From assembly GCF_023073315.1 (NCBI RefSeq), contig NZ_JADPJH010000022.1:472246-515516 (forward strand): 43,271 nt of DNA. Reading direction: 5' to 3'. Shown piece by piece: positions 24,355-31,270 of the stretch. The notes below the pieces were generated by a model. It did no database searches, had not been told where the DNA came from, and saw only the letters and a list, made by a program, of their open reading frames with translations. Made by a program: the position numbers and the translations under genes. The first letter of the stretch is position 1. The number at the start of each line of letters is the position of its first letter. This stretch comes from Bradyrhizobium sp. 1 (GTDB lineage Bacteria > Pseudomonadota > Alphaproteobacteria > Rhizobiales > Xanthobacteraceae).

Positions 24355-24467
24355 CGCGTGACGGCGCGACCGATCAGTCCGCCGGCGAGAACCGCAAGAG
24401 CAATGATCGCGACGGCAGCCGCGATCAGTTCGATGGCGCGCAGCACGAAGGCTGTCATGACGGCCAT
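24351..24467 (-). CDS. Membrane micropeptide (38 aa)
   Basis: A 38-codon frame from ATG 24467 (M-A-V-M-T-A-F-V-L-R) or, with 35 residues, from ATG 24458. It is almost wholly one transmembrane helix (A-I-E-L-I-A-A-A-V-A-I-I-A-L-A-V-L-A-G-G-L-I-G) ending R-A-V-T-R. GAGGAG lies 11 bases before the first ATG. The second ATG overlaps the stop of the upstream micropeptide gene as ATGA, a common coupling arrangement. Its TAA overlaps the stop of the convergent Fis-domain gene. No function can be assigned. Confidence 0.55.
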   Translation of the reverse strand: MAVMTAFVLRAIELIAAAVAIIALAVLAGGLIGRAVTR

Positions 24468-24589
24468 GACGATTGCGGCTCCTCGGCAAAGGCGACCGGC
24501 ACGACATCAGGCACGAGCAGATGGGCAAGCCCGACTGCAACTGCGAGGATGACTGCCGACAGGCAGAAGATGGTACACGCAGCTCGCAT
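24455..24589 (-). CDS. Exported or membrane micropeptide (44 aa)
   Basis: A 44-codon frame from ATG 24589, with CGAGGAG six to seven bases upstream. Residues 1-34 read as a signal peptide or single transmembrane helix (M-R-A-A-C-T-I-F-C-L-S-A-V-I-L-A-V-A-V-G-L-A), followed by a short tail V-A-F-A-E-E-P-Q. It ends in an ATGA overlap with the next micropeptide gene. Good ribosome-binding site, membrane character and coupling make it more credible than a chance frame. Confidence 0.55.
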   Translation of the reverse strand: MRAACTIFCLSAVILAVAVGLAHLLVPDVVPVAFAEEPQSSWPS

Positions 24590-24747
24590 CACGCGCTCCT
24601 CGGGAAGGTTGTGGCCGTGCGCAACTCAATGACACGGCGTCCCCTGCCGCCGATTGATGTTGATCAAGCCTGTCGCGATGCGCGTGTGGAATTGCTGCTG
24701 TCGTCAAACGCCGCTAAGTAGCTTGCTTCCGCAGAGGGAGTAGTGGC

Positions 24748-25242
24748 GTGGCAGACGATCAGGGACGGCAGGGGCCGCGTGGGCGGCAGGGCGAGCCAGG
24801 ACGGCCGGGTCCGCAGGGGCATCCGGGCAAGCGCGGACCGGACGGCACGCGCGGCAAGCCGGGGCCGCAAGGCAAGCCCGGCGCGGCCGGAAAGGCCGGC
24901 GCGCAGGGCAAGGCCGGGCTGCCGGGCAAGCCCGGTGAAGCCGGTGCGCGGGGCGCAGCCGGACCGCAGGGCCCGCGCGGCGAGGCCGGACCGCCCGGCC
25001 AGCTGCCCTCGATCGAGCAGGTGCTGCCGTGGCTGGATCAGCTCTTCGACGCCTGGGACGAACGCCGCCGCCAGCGCGAACGCGAAGCCGCCGAGCAAGA
25101 AGCACAGGAAGCCGCCGAGCGCGCGGCGCTGGAGGCCGCCGTGCAGGAGGCCGGCGAGACAGACCTCGAGGACGACGACGACGGCGAAGACGACGAGCAC
25201 AAGAAAAAGAAGAAAAAGAAGAAGCACGGCCACAAGGACTAG
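24748..25242 (+). CDS. Collagen-like protein with charged C-terminal tail
   Basis: A 164-residue protein starting at GTG 24748, with AGGGAG seven bases upstream. Residues 6-86 are 27 uninterrupted Gly-X-Y triplets rich in Pro, Lys, Arg and Gln, a bacterial collagen-like region likely to form a triple helix. P-S-I-E-Q-V-L-P-W-L-D-Q-L-F-D-A-W-D follows, then an E/R/A-rich helix (about 105-140) suited to a coiled-coil trimer. The tail is an acidic run (E-D-D-D-D-G-E-D-D-E) and eight consecutive Lys with His on both sides. No signal peptide is visible, so the cellular place is unclear. The His/Lys/Asp tail could bind metal or nucleic acid, but this is only inferred. Confidence 0.85.
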   Translation: MADDQGRQGPRGRQGEPGRPGPQGHPGKRGPDGTRGKPGPQGKPGAAGKAGAQGKAGLPGKPGEAGARGAAGPQGPRGEAGPPGQLPSIEQVLPWLDQLFDAWDERRRQREREAAEQEAQEAAERAALEAAVQEAGETDLEDDDDGEDDEHKKKKKKKKHGHKD

Positions 25243-25298
25243 CGCTCGTACCTCGGACGCAGCGCAGCACGCAGTGGTGCGCTGCTGAGCCGGAGCCC

Positions 25299-25381
25299 CT
25301 CTCAGGAGCAATGCGCGCAATTCCTGGGTCCCGGCTCTGCGGATCGGCACTTCGCGCCGCACCGCGTCCGGGACACGCAAG
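25299..25381. repeat. Palindromic repeat (CCTGGGTCCCGGCTCTGC type)
   Basis: Contains GGGTCCCGGCTCTGCGG...CCGCGTCCGGGACACG. It shares CCCGGCTCTGC and GTCCGGG words with 15799-15925 and 43145-43271. It lies between the convergent collagen-like gene and the small membrane protein gene. Confidence 0.75.
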
Positions 25382-25385
25382 ATAT

Positions 25386-25607
25386 TCAAGAGGTCCCGGA
25401 GGAATCATCCTTGCGCGGCAGCATGCCCATGCGCTCGAATTGCCAGCGCATGGCGCGATACCAGAGATAACCGACCGCAGCGCCGCACAGTGCCAGGATG
25501 ACGACGTTCGCGCTCGAAAACGAGCCGCTCCACCACATCATCCACGCGGTCCACAACAGCGTGAAGACGATGGCACCTGCTTTCAGCGGAAGAAGGGGGC
25601 GGCTCAT
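25386..25607 (-). CDS. Small two-helix membrane protein
   Basis: A 73-residue protein from ATG 25607, with GGAG seven bases upstream. It has two transmembrane helices (about 10-28, V-F-T-L-L-W-T-A-W-M-M-W-W, and 32-52) joined by a short Ser/Asn loop. A charged C-terminal tail follows (R-A-M-R-W-Q-F-E-R-M-G). No family is recognised. It lies 97 bases after the DUF2277 gene on the same strand. Confidence 0.75.
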   Translation of the reverse strand: MSRPLLPLKAGAIVFTLLWTAWMMWWSGSFSSANVVILALCGAAVGYLWYRAMRWQFERMGMLPRKDDSSGTS

Positions 25608-25703
25608 GGTCGTGCTCCGGGCTGTCAAAACCCCGGCAGACATCATTGCAAGTTGCGGCGGCCCCTACCGTGAGCCAGATCACGGAAGTGTCCGCCGGAG
25701 CCG

Positions 25704-25970
25704 CTAGCCAAAGCGCAACCGTGAGCGTTCCTTCGCCTTCTCCGCCTCGACCTCACGGTCGCGCGCCGGCGCATGGGTGTGCAGTGAGGTCAGGAGTTTT
25801 CGCGCAGATTCCGAGACCTCGGCCACAGCGAGGTCGAACGCCGCCTCGTTGGCCTGCGACGGCTTGTTGAAGCCGGATAGCTTGCGCACGAACTGGATCG
25901 CGCTGGCATGGATCTCGTCCTCTGTGGCCGGTGGCTCGAAATTGAACAGCGTCTTGATGTTGCGGCACAT
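25704..25970 (-). CDS. DUF2277 family protein
   Basis: An 88-residue protein beginning M-C-R-N-I-K-T-L-F-N-F-E-P-P-A-T, the diagnostic start of DUF2277. A helical region A-S-A-I-Q-F-V-R-K-L-S-G-F-N-K-P follows, then a charged tail ending R-S-R-L-R-F-G. The family is widespread and of unknown function; the Cys at position 2 and helical content have suggested protein binding, without proof. GGAGAGACTGC precedes the ATG. Confidence 0.88.
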   Translation of the reverse strand: MCRNIKTLFNFEPPATEDEIHASAIQFVRKLSGFNKPSQANEAAFDLAVAEVSESARKLLTSLHTHAPARDREVEAEKAKERSRLRFG

Positions 25971-26091
25971 GCAGTCTCTCCGGTTTTCTTGAAGACGATC
26001 GGCGGCGGCGAAATCCTACATCCTTCCGCACGCTTCTGCTAAGGTCCGCCGCAACGCGGCCGCCAATGATGAGCCGCATGGGGAGAGAAAC

Positions 26092-27153
26092 ATGAAGGCT
26101 TCTTGCGCGGCACTAGCGGCCGTTCTGCTGTCCGTTTCGACGCTGGCCATGGCGGCCGATTATCCGGCGCTCAAGCAAGGCGACTGGATCGCCAAAGACT
26201 TCAAGTTCCACACCGGCGAGACCCTGCCGGAGCTGCGGCTGCACTACACCACCGTCGGCGAACCGGGCGGCCAGCCCGTGCTGGTGCTGCACGGCTCGGG
26301 CGGATCAGCGGCGAGCATGTTGACACCTGCCTTTGCCGGCGAGCTGTTCGGTGCGGGACAGCCGCTCGACGCATCCAAATATTACATCATCATTCCCGAT
26401 GGTATCGGCCACGGCAAATCGTCAAAGCCGTCCGACGGCATGAAGACCGCCTTTCCGAAATACGATTACGACGACATGGTCGAGGCGCAGTACCGCCTCG
26501 TGACGGAGGGGCTCGGCGTCAAGCATCTGCGGCTCGTCTTCGGCAATTCGATGGGCGGCATGCACACCTGGCTGTGGGGCGAGAAATATCCGCAGGCGAT
26601 GGACGCGCTGATCCCGATGGCCTCGCAGCCGACCGAGATGGCGTCGCGCAACTGGATGCTGCGGCGGATCATGCTCGACACCATACGCAACGACCCCGAC
26701 TACAATGGCGGCAATTACGCCAGCCAACCGCGCATGATGAAATACGCCATCACCGCCTACGGCATCGCCAGCATCGGCGGAACGCTGGCCTATCAATCGC
26801 AGGCGCCGACGGCGGCCAAGGCCGACAAGATCGTCGACGAGCGGCTCACGATACCGATCACGGCGGATGCCAACGACTTCATCTACCAGTGGGAAGCCTC
26901 GCACGACTACAATGCCGCCGGGAAGCTGGAGGGAATCGAAGCCTCGCTGCTGCTGATAAATTCCGCCGACGACGAGCGCAACCCGCCGGAGACCGGCGTC
27001 ACGGATGCTGCGATGAAAAGGATCAAGAACGGCAAACTGTATCTCATCCCGGCAAGCACCGAGACGCGCGGCCACGGCACGACCGGCAATGCGAAATTCT
27101 ACGTCGAGCAGGTCCGACAATTGCTGCAAACTGCGCCGCAGCGGACGATGTAA
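26092..27153 (+). CDS. Exported alpha/beta hydrolase (homoserine acetyltransferase-like)
   Basis: A 353-residue protein with a signal peptide (1-22, ending A-M-A-A). The fold matches the MetX-like branch of alpha/beta hydrolases: L-V-L-H-G-S-G-G with the oxyanion region, D-G-I-G-H-G-K-S-S-K-P, the nucleophile elbow G-N-S-M-G-G-M-H, and a late acidic residue plus His in T-E-T-R-G-H-G-T-T-G. The nucleophilic Ser, the Asp of S-A-D-D-E-R and the His are all present. MetX itself is cytoplasmic; an exported copy is more likely an esterase or amidase of unknown substrate. GGGGAGAGAAAC precedes the ATG. Confidence 0.87.
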   Translation: MKASCAALAAVLLSVSTLAMAADYPALKQGDWIAKDFKFHTGETLPELRLHYTTVGEPGGQPVLVLHGSGGSAASMLTPAFAGELFGAGQPLDASKYYIIIPDGIGHGKSSKPSDGMKTAFPKYDYDDMVEAQYRLVTEGLGVKHLRLVFGNSMGGMHTWLWGEKYPQAMDALIPMASQPTEMASRNWMLRRIMLDTIRNDPDYNGGNYASQPRMMKYAITAYGIASIGGTLAYQSQAPTAAKADKIVDERLTIPITADANDFIYQWEASHDYNAAGKLEGIEASLLLINSADDERNPPETGVTDAAMKRIKNGKLYLIPASTETRGHGTTGNAKFYVEQVRQLLQTAPQRTM

Positions 27154-27285
27154 GATCGCGTCCGCCCATATCGCAACGCATCATATGCGGCGCACCTCGC
27201 GTCGCATATTATTTGAGCATGCAATGCGCTGACAGCTCGGGCTTAATCATCGCAACTAGAATCGACTCGCGATGAGGAGGACCGC

Positions 27286-27639
27286 ATGCACAGGCTCGCG
27301 CTGTGCGTTTGGCTCGCTGCGACGACGGCGCTGACGAGCGCCGCGTTCGCGTTCGACAACGGGCAATACGACAACGTCCCGCCCGACATCCGCGCCTGGT
27401 TCAAGAGCGTGATGGCGCCGAACGGCGTGCCCTGCTGCGACATCTCCGACGGTCACCGCACCGACTACGACGTGCGCGGTGGCACCTACTGGGTGCCGAT
27501 CGAGGGACAGTGGATGGAGGTGCCGGAGCGCGCCCTCATCCGAGATCGCGGCAATCCGGTCGGCCAGGCCGTGGTGTGGTACGTCCATCATCGCGGCACC
27601 ATCATCATCAGCTGCTTCGTTCCGGCGGACGCAGTGTAG
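27286..27639 (+). CDS. Exported conserved protein
   Basis: A 117-residue protein with a signal peptide (1-22, ending A-F-A). The mature part opens F-D-N-G-Q-Y-D-N-V-P-P-D-I-R-A-W-F-K, has a V-P-C-C-D-I-S-D-G-H pair of cysteines, and ends with I-I-I-S-C-F-V-P. The C-C-D-x-x-D-G-H motif may bind metal or haem; this is a guess. I know similar short exported proteins from rhizobia without function. GAGGAGGACCGC precedes the ATG. Confidence 0.78.
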   Translation: MHRLALCVWLAATTALTSAAFAFDNGQYDNVPPDIRAWFKSVMAPNGVPCCDISDGHRTDYDVRGGTYWVPIEGQWMEVPERALIRDRGNPVGQAVVWYVHHRGTIIISCFVPADAV

Positions 27640-27671
27640 GCCCGTTCTGCGATGGCGCCCTGGAGCCACGC

Positions 27672-28103
27672 ATGCTAGTTCGCCTGATGGCTCCTGCAAG
27701 CGATCTCACGCGCACCGTGATGCGCTTCGTTCTGGCGGCATTTTATCTCACAGCCGGCGTCGCGCATCTCTGGGTTCCGGACAAACTGCTCGCGATGACG
27801 CCGTCCTGGGTGCCGTTCGCTGCCCAGGTCATCCTCTTGACCGGCCTGTGCGAGATCGCCGGCGCAATCGCGCTGGTGACGAAGCCGCTACGCTGGTGGG
27901 CAGGCGTCGCGCTCGCGCTCTATGGGCTCTGCGTGTGGCCGGCGAACATCAAGCACGCCATCGAGGGCATCGACGTCCCACCCATTCCCAACAGCTGGCT
28001 CTATCACGGGCCACGGCTGGCGCTCCAGCCGGTTCTGATCTGGTCGGCGCTTTATTGCGCCGGCGTCATCGACTGGCCGTGGCGGCGTGACAAAAGCCGA
28101 TAG
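27672..28103 (+). CDS. DoxX-like membrane protein
   Basis: A 143-residue protein from ATG 27672, with GGAG six bases upstream; later in-frame ATGs at 27687 and 27720 are also possible. Four transmembrane helices are visible. The DoxX-type pattern is F-Y-L-T-A-G-V-A-H-L-W-V-P in the first helix, then G-L-C-E-I-A-G-A-I-A-L, and W-W-A-G-V-A-L-A-L-Y. DoxX-like proteins are small membrane proteins linked to quinone or thiosulfate oxidation in some organisms and unknown in most. It lies 32 bases after the exported protein gene, probably on one transcript. Confidence 0.8.
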   Translation: MLVRLMAPASDLTRTVMRFVLAAFYLTAGVAHLWVPDKLLAMTPSWVPFAAQVILLTGLCEIAGAIALVTKPLRWWAGVALALYGLCVWPANIKHAIEGIDVPPIPNSWLYHGPRLALQPVLIWSALYCAGVIDWPWRRDKSR

Positions 28104-28153
28104 CGATCGGGCCAGAGGATGATATCCTCAAGTCTTCAGACAGGGAGACCTTC

Positions 28154-28756
28154 GTGACTGACCTTTGCACCGAAGACCTCGCCACCATCTATGCGAAGCC
28201 GAGCCCGCGCGTGATCGCCAAGGCACGCCCCGCGATCGACGCGCATGCGAAAAAATTCATCGAGATGTCGCCGTTCTGCGTGCTCGCGACGTCGGGCACT
28301 GACGGCAGCGTCGATGCCTCCCCGCGCGGGGGTGGCATCGGCTTCGTCCATGTCGCCGGTCCCAACCAATTGCTGATGCCCGACCGTGCCGGCAACAACC
28401 GCATCGACAGTTTTCGCAACGTCGTCGAGGGCTCGGGCTTCGTGCACATGTTGTTCTTCGTGCCGGGGATCGACGAGACGCTGCGCGTCGGCGGCCGCGG
28501 CACGCTGTCGATCGACCCGAATCTGCTCGCCTCGATGGTGGAGTACGGCAAGCCGCCGCGCGCGGTGCTGAGCGTCGCGGTCAGCGAAGTCTATTTCCAC
28601 TGCGGCAAGGCGCTGATGCGCTCAAAGCTGTGGTCGCCGGAGAAGGTGCAGCGCTCGGTGATGCCGAGCATCGGCCAGGTCATCCACGACCAGACCGGCC
28701 TCGGCGAACCGGAGAGCCAGGAAATCGTGGAAGAGCGCTACAAGACGCAGCTGTAA
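28154..28756 (+). CDS. PPOX-class flavin-binding protein (MSMEG_1061-like)
   Basis: A 200-residue protein starting at GTG 28154 after AGGGAGACC. It has the split-barrel flavin-binding pattern: P-F-C-V-L-A-T-S-G-T-D-G-S-V-D-A-S-P-R-G, D-R-A-G-N-N-R-I-D-S-F-R-N-V, then F-F-V-P-G and a C-terminal V-S-E-V-Y-F-H-C-G-K-A. This is the pyridoxamine-phosphate-oxidase-like subgroup with the D-x-x-G-N-x-R-x-D motif. Likely FMN- or F420-type redox chemistry on an unknown substrate. The true PNP oxidase residues are not all present, so pdxH is not claimed. Confidence 0.87.
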   Translation: MTDLCTEDLATIYAKPSPRVIAKARPAIDAHAKKFIEMSPFCVLATSGTDGSVDASPRGGGIGFVHVAGPNQLLMPDRAGNNRIDSFRNVVEGSGFVHMLFFVPGIDETLRVGGRGTLSIDPNLLASMVEYGKPPRAVLSVAVSEVYFHCGKALMRSKLWSPEKVQRSVMPSIGQVIHDQTGLGEPESQEIVEERYKTQL

Positions 28757-28763
28757 ATCACAA

Positions 28764-28790
28764 CGTCGCCCCGGCCTTCGCCGGGATGAC
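28764..28790. repeat. Short palindromic repeat hairpin
   Basis: CCCGGC/GCCGGG hairpin (28770-28785) with flanking CGTCGCC and ATGACG. These are the core words of the CCGG...ATGAC repeat family, here in a truncated copy. It lies between two convergent genes and may end transcription. Confidence 0.55.
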
Positions 28791-28816
28791 GATGGAATGC
28801 GTGGCGAGAGCGGAGC

Positions 28817-29305
28817 CTAGTGCCCCTCGCCCTCGAGCCCGCCGACGTGCTTCTGGGTGTAGAGTTCGAGGCCGATGCGGCCGATCAAATCGAGCTGGGT
28901 TTCGAGGAAGTCGATGTGATGCTCCTCGTCGCTCATCAGCTTCTCGAACAGGTCACGCGTGACGTAGTCCTTGGCGCTGTTGCAATAGCCGGCCGCTTCC
29001 TGGTAGAGCGCCCGCGCGCTCATCTCGGCGGCGAGATCGCATTCGATGATCTCCTTGACGTTCTGGCCAATGCGCAAGGGATCGAGCACCTGCATGTTCG
29101 GGAAGCCGTCAAAGAACAGAATCCGCTCGGTGAGCTTGTCGGCATGCTCCATCTCCTCGATGGATTCCTTGCGCCAGACCTTGGCCATGTCCCGCAGGCC
29201 CCAATTGTCGAGGAAGCGGTAGTGCAGCCAGTACTGGTTGATTGCAGTCAGCTCGTGGCGCAGCGCCTTGTTGAGATAGTCGATGACTTTTGCGTCGCCC
29301 TGCAT
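28817..29305 (-). CDS. bfr: Bacterioferritin
   Basis: A 162-residue haem-binding ferritin. The ATG at 29305 (M-Q-G-D-A-K-V-I-D-Y-L-N) has GGAG six bases upstream. Di-iron ferroxidase ligands are all present by position: Glu18, Glu51, His54, Glu94, Glu127 and His130. Met52 is the axial haem ligand shared between subunits. It should assemble as a 24-mer that oxidises Fe(II) and stores ferric mineral. An Irr-type iron control element (29347-29363) lies upstream, and the partner bfd gene is 130 bp away on the same strand. Confidence 0.96.
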   Translation of the reverse strand: MQGDAKVIDYLNKALRHELTAINQYWLHYRFLDNWGLRDMAKVWRKESIEEMEHADKLTERILFFDGFPNMQVLDPLRIGQNVKEIIECDLAAEMSARALYQEAAGYCNSAKDYVTRDLFEKLMSDEEHHIDFLETQLDLIGRIGLELYTQKHVGGLEGEGH

Positions 29306-29346
29306 GATGCACTCCAAATCTTGCGTCCAAATCGGCCCTAACCGAC

Positions 29347-29363
29347 TTTAGAATGCTTCTAAG
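29347..29363 (-). promoter_or_regulatory. Iron control element (Irr box) upstream of bfr
   Basis: TTTAGAA-TGC-TTCTAAG is a near-perfect palindrome with a 3-base spacer, matching the iron control element bound by the haem-responsive regulator Irr in Bradyrhizobium and other rhizobia. It lies 42 bases before the bfr start. Repression of storage in low iron would be the expected outcome. Confidence 0.78.
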
Positions 29364-29435
29364 TCAGTTTAAACACGAGGGCAACCGGCTACGGGAGCGC
29401 AGCCGGGGAAAAGCTCAGCCAGAATGGGGAAGTTT

Positions 29436-29708
29436 TCAGCAAGCCGCGAGGGCGAACTGGACGGGCTCGGCCGTCTCGTCATTGGCGGCCACGGTGTGGC
29501 TATGCGGGCAGCCCGAGCAGCAGGACTTGGCGCAGGGGCCAAGCGCTTCGTCGATGATGGTCTTAATCGTCCGGGCGCAACGGCCACATTCGGCGCTGCA
29601 GCCGAGGCATCCATAGACCTGCTTGGCATGGCGCACGGCGTCTTCGGACTCGGCGACAGCGGCGCGGACGTCGTCATCGCTCAGCACGTTACAGGAACAA
29701 ACGATCAT
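29436..29708 (-). CDS. bfd: Bacterioferritin-associated ferredoxin
   Basis: A 90-residue [2Fe-2S] protein that reduces bacterioferritin to release iron. It opens M-I-V-C-S-C-N like known Bfd proteins. The Fe-S ligands would be Cys4, Cys6 and the later CxxC pair Cys41/Cys44 (C-G-R-C); an extra pair Cys34/Cys37 precedes these. Beyond the usual 64 or so residues is an added C-terminal tail with C-A-K-S-C-C-S-G-C-P-H-S-H, which could bind another metal. It lies upstream of bfr on the same strand and has its own iron control element at 29818-29834. Confidence 0.92.
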   Translation of the reverse strand: MIVCSCNVLSDDDVRAAVAESEDAVRHAKQVYGCLGCSAECGRCARTIKTIIDEALGPCAKSCCSGCPHSHTVAANDETAEPVQFALAAC

Positions 29709-29817
29709 GGAAGCGGCAGGCCCTTCGGTGATGCGCCATCATCGATATTTAAGGGACCGTCCGGATGCAAAGGGAAAAACCGGTATTTGAAGCTATTCCA
29801 AACTGGCCCGGAACCAG

Positions 29818-29834
29818 CCTAGAACGGCTCTAAA
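29818..29834 (-). promoter_or_regulatory. Second iron control element, upstream of bfd
   Basis: CCTAGAA-CGG-CTCTAAA fits the pattern TTTAGAA-N3-TTCTAAA at 11 of 14 defined positions. It lies 110 bases upstream of bfd and 42 bases beyond the stop of the opposite gene. It is less perfect than the bfr box. Confidence 0.55.
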
Positions 29835-29875
29835 ATAGGCGATTGCGCTGGATCAAGATGGAGCCAGATCGGGAC

Positions 29876-30175
29876 CTAATCGCCGCCGCCCCCGCCACCA
29901 TCGCCGCCGCCTCCGCAATCTCCACCTCCGCCGCTATCGCTCGTGGAGCAGCCGGCGCTGTCGGTCGAACTCCCGGAACTGTCGCTGCAAAACCAGCTGC
30001 CCAGCGAGAAGCCGTCATTCGTCGTATCCGAATAGCTGTCGCCCCCACCGGCATCGCCGCCCGCGCTAGCGCGCGAGCGGCGCTGGCCGCGGTTCTGGAT
30101 ATGGGTCATCAGGGCATAGCCGATCACACCGACAGCCCCGACGGCGATCAGGGCATTGGTCAGGACGTTCATCAT
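29876..30175 (-). CDS. Small membrane protein with Ser/Gly/Cys-rich tail
   Basis: A 99-residue protein from ATG 30175 (or 30172), with GGGAGA upstream. One transmembrane helix (about 5-24, T-N-A-L-I-A-V-G-A-V-G-V-I-G-Y-A-L) is followed by R-G-Q-R-R-S-R. The long tail is of Ser, Asp, Gly and four Cys, ending in runs of Gly and Asp. Similar TM-plus-Gly-rich tails occur in small rhizobial proteins of unknown role. The acidic Gly/Cys tail suggests a flexible or metal-binding segment; nothing is proven. Confidence 0.72.
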   Translation of the reverse strand: MMNVLTNALIAVGAVGVIGYALMTHIQNRGQRRSRASAGGDAGGGDSYSDTTNDGFSLGSWFCSDSSGSSTDSAGCSTSDSGGGGDCGGGGDGGGGGGD

Positions 30176-30307
30176 CGTCTCCCGGGGCCAAAAGTCGCAT
30201 TTCCTAATTATTGGTCGCACCGGGCAGTTTGCCGTTCATTGATCATTCAAACGAAGTATGGAACTTTGGCCGGAACAGTTCCGTATCCGTGTGTGAAAGG
30301 TCGACCC

Positions 30308-30643
30308 ATGAAGAAGACGCTTATGGCAATCGCTGCCGCCGCCACCCTGGTCCTGACCGCCGGAACGCCGGCCCATGCACAGCGCGGTGTCGCTGCTGGC
30401 GTGGCCGCGGGGATCATCGGTGGTGCCATTGTCGGTGGCGCGCTGGCCTCCCCGTATTACGGCCCCGGTCCGGCCTATGGCTATGGTCCGGGTTATGGCC
30501 CCGGCTACTACCCGCCTCGTTACTACGCGCCGGGTCCGGGCTACGTCGCCGACGACTATTATGGCGATGGCTGCGTCTGGCAGAAGCAGCGCTTCTGGGA
30601 CGGCTATGCCTGGCGCGTCCGCCGCGTCCGGGTTTGCGGCTGA
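30308..30643 (+). CDS. Exported Gly/Tyr-rich protein, paralogue 1
   Basis: A 111-residue protein from ATG 30308. Signal peptide 1-25 (M-K-K-T-L-M-A-I ... A-H-A-Q). A glycine-zipper-like segment follows (G-V-A-A-G-I-I-G-G-A-I-V-G-G-A-L-A-S), then a Pro/Gly/Tyr-rich stretch (Y-G-P-G-P-A-Y-G-Y-G-P-G-Y). The C-terminus is C-V-W-Q-K-Q-R-F-W-D-G-Y-A-W-R-V-R-R-V-R-V-C-G, probably closed by a disulfide. It is paralogous to the next gene. Surface or periplasmic location is inferred; function unknown. Confidence 0.82.
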   Translation: MKKTLMAIAAAATLVLTAGTPAHAQRGVAAGVAAGIIGGAIVGGALASPYYGPGPAYGYGPGYGPGYYPPRYYAPGPGYVADDYYGDGCVWQKQRFWDGYAWRVRRVRVCG

Positions 30644-30895
30644 GACGCCGTGAGCCCGTTCGTGTGAATCGCTTCGCCCGGAGCAGTTGCTTGGGCCGGT
30701 TCACTACGGATGCGCTATTCATTTTGGGGCCCGAAAAAGACCGCTTTTTCTCGTCACAGCTCCGTGCGCGTTTACGATGGATTGACCATTTGCGCGCTTC
30801 CTAGCTGCAAGGCCAATTCGATCAGCGTGTGCGTGAACCTTTGAAACCTGGACGCCTCTAACAAGATGCGTTCATCTCCCAGGAGAGCCAAGAGC

Positions 30896-31180
30896 ATGAA
30901 GAAGACTTTAGTTGCCGCCCTCACGGTTGCGGCGATCGCCGGTTCGCTGGTGACCGCCACTCCGTCCGCTCAGGCCCATGACGGCGTCGGCGTCGGCATC
31001 GCGGCCGGCCTGCTCGGCGGCGCAATCATCGGCGGCGCCATCGCGTCGAGCCGTCCGGCCTATGGCGGACCGGTTTATGTGGCCGAACCCGGCCCGCCGC
31101 CCCCGCCCTGCTACTGGCAGCGCCAGCGCTATTGGGACGGCTACGGCTGGGCCGTTCGCCCGGTTCGCGTCTGCTACTGA
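30896..31180 (+). CDS. Exported Gly-rich protein, paralogue 2
   Basis: A 94-residue protein from ATG 30896, with AGGAG upstream. Same plan as the preceding gene but shorter: signal peptide (M-K-K-T-L-V-A-A ... A-Q-A), glycine-zipper G-I-A-A-G-L-L-G-G-A-I-I-G-G-A-I-A, a Pro-rich linker with five Pro, then C-Y-W-Q-R-Q-R-Y-W-D-G-Y-G-W-A-V-R-P-V-R-V-C-Y. A strong intrinsic terminator follows. The 252-bp gap between the paralogues holds an AT-rich hairpin, GAAAAAG/CTTTTTC (about 30733-30750), that may end the first transcript. Confidence 0.82.
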   Translation: MKKTLVAALTVAAIAGSLVTATPSAQAHDGVGVGIAAGLLGGAIIGGAIASSRPAYGGPVYVAEPGPPPPPCYWQRQRYWDGYGWAVRPVRVCY

Positions 31181-31228
31181 TCTGATTGCGAGATCTGATC
31201 GTGAGGCGCTCATGAGCGCCGCGATCGA

Positions 31229-31260
31229 AGCCCGGCCGAGCACCTCGGCCGGGCTTTTTT
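31229..31260 (+). terminator. Strong intrinsic terminator
   Basis: AGCCCGGCCGAG (31229-31240) pairs perfectly with CTCGGCCGGGCT (31244-31255), a 12-bp stem with a 3-base loop. Six T end at 31260. It ends the Gly-rich gene and sits next to the stop of the opposing transglycosylase gene. Confidence 0.93.
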
Positions 31261-31270
31261 CTTGGTCGGC

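Noticed and set aside
29843..30307. N-terminal extension of the exported Gly-rich protein.
   Set aside because: The upstream in-frame sequence is antisense to the Cys-rich membrane protein gene, and the signal peptide begins only at 30308.
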